Below the pieces are notes generated by a model. The model was not told the DNA's origin and did no database searches. It worked only from the letters and a program-made list of their open reading frames with translations. Shown here piece after piece: positions 7,417 through 11,580 of a DNA stretch of 11,580 bases. The first letter of the stretch is position 1. Each line of letters opens with the position of its first letter. Made by a program: the position numbers and the translations under genes. Origin of the DNA: Dehalococcoidia bacterium (GTDB lineage Bacteria; Chloroflexota; Dehalococcoidia; UBA3495); assembly GCA_028822675.1 (NCBI GenBank), contig JAPKDE010000060.1, positions 1 through 11,580 on the forward strand. Reading direction: 5' to 3'.

Positions 7417-7439
7417 GCTGACGGCTGAGAGCTGTCAGC
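7417..7439. repeat. 10-bp hairpin just beyond coaBC stop
   Basis: GCTGACGGCT (7417-7426) pairs with AGCTGTCAGC (7430-7439) around the loop GAG. Nine Watson-Crick pairs and one G-T are formed on the plus strand. It sits ten bases from the coaBC stop on the downstream side. No T-run follows on either strand. It may be a mobile palindromic repeat or a 3'-end stabilising structure. Confidence 0.5.
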
Positions 7440-7448
7440 TAAACGGCT

Positions 7449-8645
7449 TCAGTCCCGAAACAAGCCCTTTACTCGGTCCAGTATCCGGTTGCTGACATCG
7501 TACTTAGACAGAAGGGGTAGTTCTTCCACCACCAAGCCTCGGTCAATGAGGGTGACCTGGTTGGTGTCCGAGCCGAAACCGCTGCCCTCGGCAGTAATAT
7601 CATTGGCGACGATTAGGTCAAGTTTCTTGGCTTCCACTTTGCTCTTGGCGTTGGCCACCAGGTTTTGGCTCTCGGCAGCAAAGCCCACTCGCACGAAATT
7701 GCCTTTGGCCGTCTTGAGGATGTCTGTGGTCTTGGCCAGGGTGATGTTCATGTCGTCGTCGGATTTCTTGATTTTCTGGTCGGCAGCCTCGGTGGGCCGA
7801 TAATCTGCTACGGCTGCGGCCATGACCAGCACATCGGCCTTCTCCGCATGTTCTTGGATCGCGGCTCCCATCTGTTCGGCGGTGCGCACATGGACCACAT
7901 TGATTAACGCGGGGTCGGCCAGGTTGGTCGGGGCCGTCACCAACACCACGTTGGCTCCACGGTCACGGGCTGCTTCCGCCACCGCATAGCCCATTTTCCC
8001 TGAAGAATGGTTGGTGATTACCCGCACTGGATCGATGGGTTCCATGGTGCCGCCGGCGCTGACCACCACGGTCCGGCCGGCCAGGTCTCCGTTTTTGCCC
8101 ATGGCGTAGGAGATGTGGCCCAGCAGCTCTGACGTTTCCAAAAGACGACCCACTCCGGACAGACCCGAAGCCAGCCGACCAATGCCTGGCCCAGCAATCA
8201 CCACACCCCGCTCTTTCAGCGTGGCCAGATTGGCCTGGGTGGCGGGATGGTCGTACATGTTTCCATCCATGGCTGGAGCGACGACCAGCGGGCAGGTGGC
8301 CGCCACAATCGTGGTCGTAAGGGGGTCATCAGCCAACCCTATGGCCAGCTTGGCGATGCAGTTGACGGTGGCCGGCGCAATCACAATAACGTCGGCCTGT
8401 TGCGCCAGGGCCACATGCTCAACGCTGTACTCGGAATCCGGGTTAAAGGAGTCGGTCACCACTGCCCGGTGGGTGAGGCTGCGAAAGGCCAGGGGCGTGA
8501 CAAACTGAGTTGCGCCATGGCTCATGATGACGTCAACCAGCGCTCCGGCCTGCATTAGCTTGCTGGCCAAGTCCAACGCCTTATAACAAGCGATGCTCCC
8601 GGTAACTCCCAGGACTACGTGTTTATCTTTCAGCGGTCCTACCAC
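7449..8645 (-). CDS. coaBC: Bifunctional phosphopantothenoylcysteine decarboxylase/synthetase
   Basis: 398-residue fusion enzyme of coenzyme A synthesis. The C-terminal half joins 4'-phosphopantothenate to cysteine using a nucleotide, and the N-terminal flavoprotein half decarboxylates the product to 4'-phosphopantetheine. In the CoaC half I see GVTGSIACYKALDLA (13-27), the catalytic His77 in VEHVALAQQADVIVIAPATVNC, and PAMDGNMY (124-131). The region that carries an active Cys in E. coli (ACG) reads GRLASG (156-161) here, so Cys is not at the expected place. Some other lineages also lack it. The CoaB half begins at about residue 190 with VVVSAGGTMEPIDPVRVITN and SSGKMGYAVAEAA, then MAAAVADYRP. 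The start is GTG with GGAAGAG just upstream. The gene lies 47 bp after coaX on the same strand, which gives a coherent pathway pair. Confidence 0.96.
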   Translation of the reverse strand: MVGPLKDKHVVLGVTGSIACYKALDLASKLMQAGALVDVIMSHGATQFVTPLAFRSLTHRAVVTDSFNPDSEYSVEHVALAQQADVIVIAPATVNCIAKLAIGLADDPLTTTIVAATCPLVVAPAMDGNMYDHPATQANLATLKERGVVIAGPGIGRLASGLSGVGRLLETSELLGHISYAMGKNGDLAGRTVVVSAGGTMEPIDPVRVITNHSSGKMGYAVAEAARDRGANVVLVTAPTNLADPALINVVHVRTAEQMGAAIQEHAEKADVLVMAAAVADYRPTEAADQKIKKSDDDMNITLAKTTDILKTAKGNFVRVGFAAESQNLVANAKSKVEAKKLDLIVANDITAEGSGFGSDTNQVTLIDRGLVVEELPLLSKYDVSNRILDRVKGLFRD

Positions 8646-8692
8646 GGCTCTCTTCCAATCCTATAAGTTTCGCGCTATCGATTTGAATCCAC

Positions 8693-9463
8693 TTATTTCG
8701 TCTGGTTCATATTGTAGATCATGTGCAGTCCGATCAGCGTCAGGTCTTGATTGATGTCGTCAAAGATATCTGCTTCTTTGGAGATGATGGTAGCCAAGCC
8801 GCCGGTGCCAATTACCTTGGCTTCTTCCCCGAGTTCGGCTTTAAACCGCTCCACCAGGCCAGTGACCAACCCGGCGTAGCCCAACACCAACCCCGCCTGC
8901 AGGGCAGTCGAGGTGTTCTGGCCGATTGCCGACTTCGGCGCCACCAACTCGACCCGTCGCAGTTGGGAGGTGTTCAGAAATAATGCTTCGGCAGCTACGT
9001 TGATTCCGGGGGCGATGGCACCACCCAAATAGATGCCATCCTTAGAGATCGCGTCAAAGACCGTGGCGGTGCCAAAGTCCACTATGATGACGGGTTTGCC
9101 GTAAAGATTGATGGCCGCGACGGCATCCGCGATACGGTCGGCGCCAACGTCACGGGGGTTGTCATAGCTGATCTGCAATCCGGTCCGAACCCCTGCGGTG
9201 ATCGACAGCGACTTTACGTGGAAATAGGTCTCGAAGAGTTCCTCAAATATGCCGGTTAATGGCGGTACCACGCTGCACATACACACGTCGGTGATGGTCA
9301 AGCGTTCCACGCCGTTCAGGGCTAGCAGGTCTCTAATCATCAGACCGTATTCATCTGAAGACCGTCTGGCGTCGGTTGAAACCCGGAGATTGGCCACCAG
9401 GGTTTCACCGTCGAACACACCCAGGTTAACCATGCTATTTCCGATATCCACAGCTAAGAGCAT
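8693..9463 (-). CDS. coaX: Type III pantothenate kinase
   Basis: 256 residues, the usual length for CoaX, which phosphorylates pantothenate in the first step of coenzyme A synthesis and belongs to the ASKHA fold. Motifs are the phosphate-binding DIGNS (6-10), NPRDVGADRIADAV with the catalytic Asp109 of GADR, DFGTATVFD (129-137) and GGAIAPG (147-153). The ATG at 9463 is preceded immediately by an in-frame TAA, so the start is fixed, but no Shine-Dalgarno is visible. A good promoter lies 56-91 bases upstream. The gene is followed by coaBC and likely forms a two-gene operon with it. Confidence 0.96.
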   Translation of the reverse strand: MLLAVDIGNSMVNLGVFDGETLVANLRVSTDARRSSDEYGLMIRDLLALNGVERLTITDVCMCSVVPPLTGIFEELFETYFHVKSLSITAGVRTGLQISYDNPRDVGADRIADAVAAINLYGKPVIIVDFGTATVFDAISKDGIYLGGAIAPGINVAAEALFLNTSQLRRVELVAPKSAIGQNTSTALQAGLVLGYAGLVTGLVERFKAELGEEAKVIGTGGLATIISKEADIFDDINQDLTLIGLHMIYNMNQTK

Positions 9464-9474
9464 TTATATTCGTA

Positions 9475-9490
9475 CTTACCGGCTTACCGG
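9475..9490. repeat. Tandem 8-bp repeat in the coaX leader
   Basis: Two perfect copies of cttaccgg lie directly side by side (9475-9482 and 9483-9490), 12 bases upstream of the coaX start codon. They lie where a ribosome-binding site would be expected. The stop codon of the short leader frame falls inside them. Confidence 0.6.
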
Positions 9491-9525
9491 AGTCCCATAG
9501 ATTTGAGCGCCATGATTTGGTCGCA

Positions 9526-9554
9526 ATTATACCCACGCCTGCGAAACGGAGCAA
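9526..9554 (-). promoter_or_regulatory. Promoter of the coaX-coaBC operon
   Basis: On the minus strand TTGCTC (plus-strand 9549-9554) is followed by a 17-nt spacer and a perfect TATAAT (plus-strand 9526-9531). The start should fall near 9519, giving a leader of about 56 nt to the coaX ATG at 9463. Confidence 0.65.
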
Positions 9555-9844
9555 CGATGGGCCTTAGCAAGGTGTCTACCATAGTCATGGCAAGCTGAAT
9601 TTGGCCTCAAGGGAAGTGACCGGCAAAATAGGGCCAAAATCCTCGCTGAAAACAGCATTGGACTCTATTTGGGAGTGCTGCCCTCAGCTAGATTTAACAA
9701 GAAGGAATGCGAATCGGACAACGCCCGTCGTGAACCGGCCAGACCGAACAGAAGCAACTTCACAAAGGGCAGATATTCGCCTTCCTTGTCAAAAGTTTTG
9801 GCCATTCGTATTGCAGTCATTTTGGGCAGGATGGATGATCAACC

Positions 9845-10240
9845 ATGAACAACAAAGATATAATTTTCCGATTTCTAGACGTGATTCATAACAAGCAGAA
9901 CGTGGCGATAATCGAGGAACACATCGACAAAAACTTCGTCGGCCACACAGCTGATGTGCGCGGTCGAGCCGATATTAAAAAAGTGACCAACGACAACCTG
10001 ACCGCTTTCCCCGGCCTGAAGGTAACCATTGAAGATCAAGTAACCGAAGACGACCTGGTATTTACTCGGTACACCGCCACCGGAAACCATGAAGGCGTTT
10101 ACCGGGGAGTCGAACCCACCGGAGAACCCGTCACTTTCACGGTCGTGACTATCCACCGGCTGGCAGATGGCAAGATTACCGAGGGCTGGAGGGTGGTGGA
10201 CCGACTGGATATCGTGCACCACCTTGGCGCTGTTTCTTAA
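9845..10240 (+). CDS. SnoaL-like/ester cyclase family protein
   Basis: 131-residue protein of the NTF2-like cone-barrel superfamily, SnoaL branch. Typical features in order are an N-terminal helix with NKDIIFRFLDVIHNKQNVAIIEEHI, the strand NFVGHTADVRGR, the hallmark AFPGLKVTIEDQVTEDDLVFTRYTATG (54-80), then GVEPTGEPVTF and HRLADGKITEGWRVVDRLDIVHHLG at the C-terminus. SnoaL-like proteins include polyketide cyclases, hydrolases and isomerases, but most are uncharacterised, and no polyketide genes are nearby. The ATG has only a weak purine-rich sequence upstream. A 100-residue unknown follows 28 bp downstream on the same strand and is probably co-transcribed. Confidence 0.9.
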   Translation: MNNKDIIFRFLDVIHNKQNVAIIEEHIDKNFVGHTADVRGRADIKKVTNDNLTAFPGLKVTIEDQVTEDDLVFTRYTATGNHEGVYRGVEPTGEPVTFTVVTIHRLADGKITEGWRVVDRLDIVHHLGAVS

Positions 10241-10268
10241 GCTTATATCACCTAAAAGAGGTCAAACC

Positions 10269-10571
10269 ATGCTTAAACAAATCCAGAAAAATGAACAAGC
10301 CGTCGGCCAACCAGCTAACACAGAACAGAGTCAGCGACACGTACTGATTCAATTATTCAGCGACGACTTCGTACGCAACGATGACGGCACATGGACAACC
10401 ACCAAGGAAATAGTCATAACCGGCACAACTGAAAACCAACGGATGATCAAAGAGGGGAAAGAGTTTAAGAAGGGAGACCTGTCCATTGTTGGGCTAGATT
10501 TGGCTGCGATTCTTAAGCAGCATTGCCTCAAGTATCCCTTGTTGCCACCCTCGACTATGCATTTAGAATAG
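10269..10571 (+). CDS. Small protein of unknown function (100 aa)
   Basis: I do not recognise this family. The start is ATG 10269 with AGAGG seven bases upstream, a good site. The frame continues open upstream but without support. The sequence is hydrophilic: a Gln/Asn/Glu-rich N-terminus (about 1-24), a central HVLIQLFSDDFVRNDDGTW segment, KEIVITGTTENQRMIKEGKEFKKGDLSIVG, and a more hydrophobic tail with LDLAAILKQHCLKYPLL. There is no signal peptide or membrane helix. It lies 28 bp after the SnoaL-like gene, so it is probably its operon partner. Its stop overlaps the start of an ABC-2 permease remnant, so its last residues (around PPSTMHLE) could have been altered by the event that truncated that gene. 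Confidence 0.7.
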   Translation: MLKQIQKNEQAVGQPANTEQSQRHVLIQLFSDDFVRNDDGTWTTTKEIVITGTTENQRMIKEGKEFKKGDLSIVGLDLAAILKQHCLKYPLLPPSTMHLE

Positions 10572-11017
10572 ATTCCGCCGCATTAGTCTATTGATGCAGC
10601 TGGCCATGGCGGTGGCCACTGCCGTCATAGCAGTTGGTATCTGGCTTTCACTGGTTGTGGGAGCACAATTGGTGGACATGGAGATAGGAGCACTGAGACT
10701 TGCGGAAACCACTTTTAGCACGGTCTGGCTCGGCCTGGTCTTTGGCACATTTGCGCTGGCCCTAGGCTCGGCAACGGGAAAGCGCAGTATAAGCATCGGG
10801 GTAACTGCAGGGCTGGCAACTGCCGCCTATCTGTTGAATGCGATGGCTCCCTTGGCTGAGTCCCTGGAGCCGTCCAGAAAATTCTCTTCCTTCTACTACA
10901 ACAACGGGCTACTACAACAGCGGAGATTCGCTCAGCAACGGACTTGACCCGTTGCACGTCTTGATAATGGCTGCATTGGTGACAATTTTCTTAGCCGTTG
11001 CCGCCGTTACTTTTTAA
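10567..11017 (+). pseudogene. ABC-2 type permease, 3' remnant frameshifted by a 16-bp tandem duplication
   Basis: The frame encodes NRFRRISLLMQLAMAVATAV... with hydrophobic segments typical of the last membrane spans of ABC-2 export permeases, then GKRSISIGVTAGLATAAYLL and NAMAPLAESLEPSRKFSSFYY. The family usually continues YYNxGxxLxNGLDPLHVL. In this window that continuation (GDSLSNGLDPLHVLIMAALV to TAA at 11017) is in another reading frame. Between them ctactacaacaacggg (10893-10908) is repeated as ctactacaacagcgga (10909-10924). Removing one 16-bp copy restores one frame through to the final membrane span. The first several membrane helices of the permease are absent and there is no credible start, so the gene is both 5' truncated and frameshifted. 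No ATPase gene is nearby. Confidence 0.78.
10893..10924. repeat. 16-bp imperfect tandem duplication
   Basis: Copies at 10893-10908 and 10909-10924 match at 14 of 16 positions. Because 16 is not a multiple of three, the duplication shifts the frame of the permease remnant. Confidence 0.85.
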
Positions 11018-11059
11018 AGGCGCGACGTTTGTGTTTAGGTCAGGAACGCGACTGACCGG

Positions 11060-11533
11060 CTACGCGCCGGCCGGCATACCGCCATGGCGCTCCGCCAAAA
11101 TACGGCCGTAGTCCTCACGACGCCAGCGGTAGGGCAAATTCCTGATCTCACCTGGCTTGCGGGCCGAACTGAGCATGGTTAAGGCGTCTTCCAGCACCAC
11201 CCGCTGCTGATCTGGATTGCCTGGCGCGCCAAACGGGCGGCCAAAGGGAAAGCGCAAGACCAAGCTACGTGGCACCGACATGGACTCGGCTTTGGTTTGG
11301 TCCACCATCAACACAACAGTAGGGATGCCAGCTTCTTCAATGGCACGGGCGATCAGTCCGCCGGACTGATGGCAGACGGGTCAAGTTGTGCCGATGACAA
11401 CGCCGTCCACCCCTTCGTCCTTCAGTCTTCCGGCCACCTCGGGCGCGGTCTCGTTTATCAACCCTGACGGTTCGGGTATGTAACCCATGAAACTATAAGT
11501 AGGGGTTAGCACTTCGCCCACCATCCACCGCAT
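11060..11533 (-). CDS. GrdB/PrdB-like selenoprotein, UGA read as selenocysteine (UxxC)
   Basis: Read through one TGA (11381-11383), this is a 157-residue protein related to the selenoprotein B component of glycine/sarcosine/betaine/D-proline reductases, which cleave C-N bonds using a redox-active selenocysteine. The sequence around the site is GVDGVVIGTT-U51-PVCHQSGGLIARAIEEAG, then IPTVVL, so Sec51 pairs with Cys54. Family members have U/C-x-x-C followed by a helix and AGIPTV. Downstream come LVLRFPFGRPFGAPGNPDQQ and a C-terminal region ending at TAG 11060. Both halves lie in the same frame, 107 codons apart. A hairpin fitting a bacterial SECIS starts nine nt after the UGA. I chose ATG 11533 because GAGG precedes it by six bases; ATG 11524 is also possible. 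Standard callers would split it into two frames. The substrate is unknown, and a full reductase complex is not visible here. Confidence 0.75.
11352..11370 (-). promoter_or_regulatory. Putative bacterial SECIS hairpin
   Basis: On the minus strand AUCAGUCC pairs perfectly with GGACUGAU (8 bp) around the loop GGC. Below a C-C mismatch two more pairs can form. The loop begins 18 nt after the UGA at 11381-11383 and opens with two G residues. As I recall the bacterial SECIS model, the loop lies 16-37 nt from the UGA with a G among its first two bases, which this fits. Confidence 0.7.
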
Positions 11534-11580
11534 CCACATCCTCGGCCACGCCGTTGGTATCGTAGTGAGTGTGGGCAATG
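11493..11580 (-). CDS. Partial upstream gene, 3' end overlapping the selenoprotein gene
   Basis: A second minus-strand frame is open from the window edge to TAG at 11493-11495 and reads IAHTHYDTNGVAEDVDAV then DGGRSANPYL. It looks protein-like and overlaps the proposed start of the selenoprotein gene by about 40 bp. It may be the end of a preceding gene, perhaps a partner of the selenoprotein, with translational coupling. Alternatively a frameshift has separated two parts of one protein. I do not recognise the family from 28 residues. Confidence 0.4.
   Translation of the reverse strand, partial: IAHTHYDTNGVAEDVDAVDGGRSANPYL

Larger units (their letters stand above)
7113..7448. other. 336-bp convergent spacer rich in palindromes, no gene seen
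   Basis: This lies between the 3' ends of the LLM gene (plus) and coaBC (minus). I find no credible gene. It holds a T6 run 11 bases after the LLM stop, without an obvious stem before it, a 12-bp perfect palindrome CGACCTAGGTCG (7225-7236), and two further hairpins listed separately. Confidence 0.6.
9464..9844. other. 381-bp divergent spacer between coaX and the SnoaL-like gene
   Basis: I see no gene here. The plus-strand open frame beginning with TTG at 9601 lacks a Shine-Dalgarno, has no family resemblance and overlaps the better gene at 9845. The stretch contains the coaX promoter, a short leader frame and a tandem 8-bp repeat, and a weak plus-strand TTGTCA-17-TATTGC pair (9786-9814) that might serve the SnoaL-like gene. 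Confidence 0.55.

Noticed and set aside
9601..9891. Plus-strand 96-residue frame with TTG start
   Set aside because: There is no ribosome-binding site and no family resemblance, and it overlaps the SnoaL-like gene in another frame.
11038..11057. GGTCAG/CTGACC hairpin between the permease remnant and the selenoprotein gene as a terminator
   Set aside because: Only six base pairs with an eight-base loop and no T-run on either strand, which is too weak to call.

Overview
The window looks like a chromosomal segment of an uncultured bacterium. The closest fit by gene content is a Chloroflexota lineage, for example the SAR202/Dehalococcoidia side. This rests on F420-type luciferase-like oxidoreductases, a Ser/Thr/Pro-linker dipeptide-type lipoprotein, a stand-alone 5'-3' exonuclease, a coaX-coaBC pair and a GrdB-like selenoprotein. 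The taxonomic call is an inference from family impressions only, with no database search.

Layout. Positions 1-380 have no convincing gene but hold a 13-bp inverted repeat and a near-consensus promoter that points at a tRNA-Gln(CTG) gene (381-454). On the minus strand follow a PolA-N-domain-like 5'-3' exonuclease (550-1431) and a solute-binding lipoprotein (1525-3228). Just past that lipoprotein's stop codon lies a 41-bp diverged second copy of its own 3' end. A PfkB-family kinase-like gene (3475-4422, plus) lacks the canonical catalytic Asp. It converges on a broken PD-(D/E)XK nuclease-like gene (4427-5521, minus) with two in-frame stops. Next is a degraded luciferase-like oxidoreductase remnant (5644-6152, minus), divergent from an intact luciferase-like gene (6246-7112, plus). 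A 336-bp convergent spacer with palindromic repeats precedes the minus-strand coaBC (7449-8645) and coaX (8693-9463) pair, which has a good promoter at 9526-9554. On the plus strand come a SnoaL-like protein (9845-10240), a 100-residue unknown (10269-10571) and a 3' remnant of an ABC-2 type permease broken by a 16-bp tandem duplication (10567-11017). At the right edge, on the minus strand, is a GrdB/PrdB-like selenoprotein gene (11060-11533) in which an in-frame UGA forms a UxxC motif and is followed at the right distance by a perfect hairpin resembling a bacterial SECIS element.

How it fits together. coaX and coaBC supply two enzymes of coenzyme A synthesis (pantothenate kinase, then PPC synthetase/decarboxylase). 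Most other genes are single accessory functions. The most striking features are the selenocysteine recoding site, which is invisible to standard gene callers, and the density of decayed genes: at least three broken genes plus one vestigial gene tail in 11.6 kb. Either the region is eroding or the consensus sequence contains errors. Read-level support at the individual stops and shifts would separate the two.
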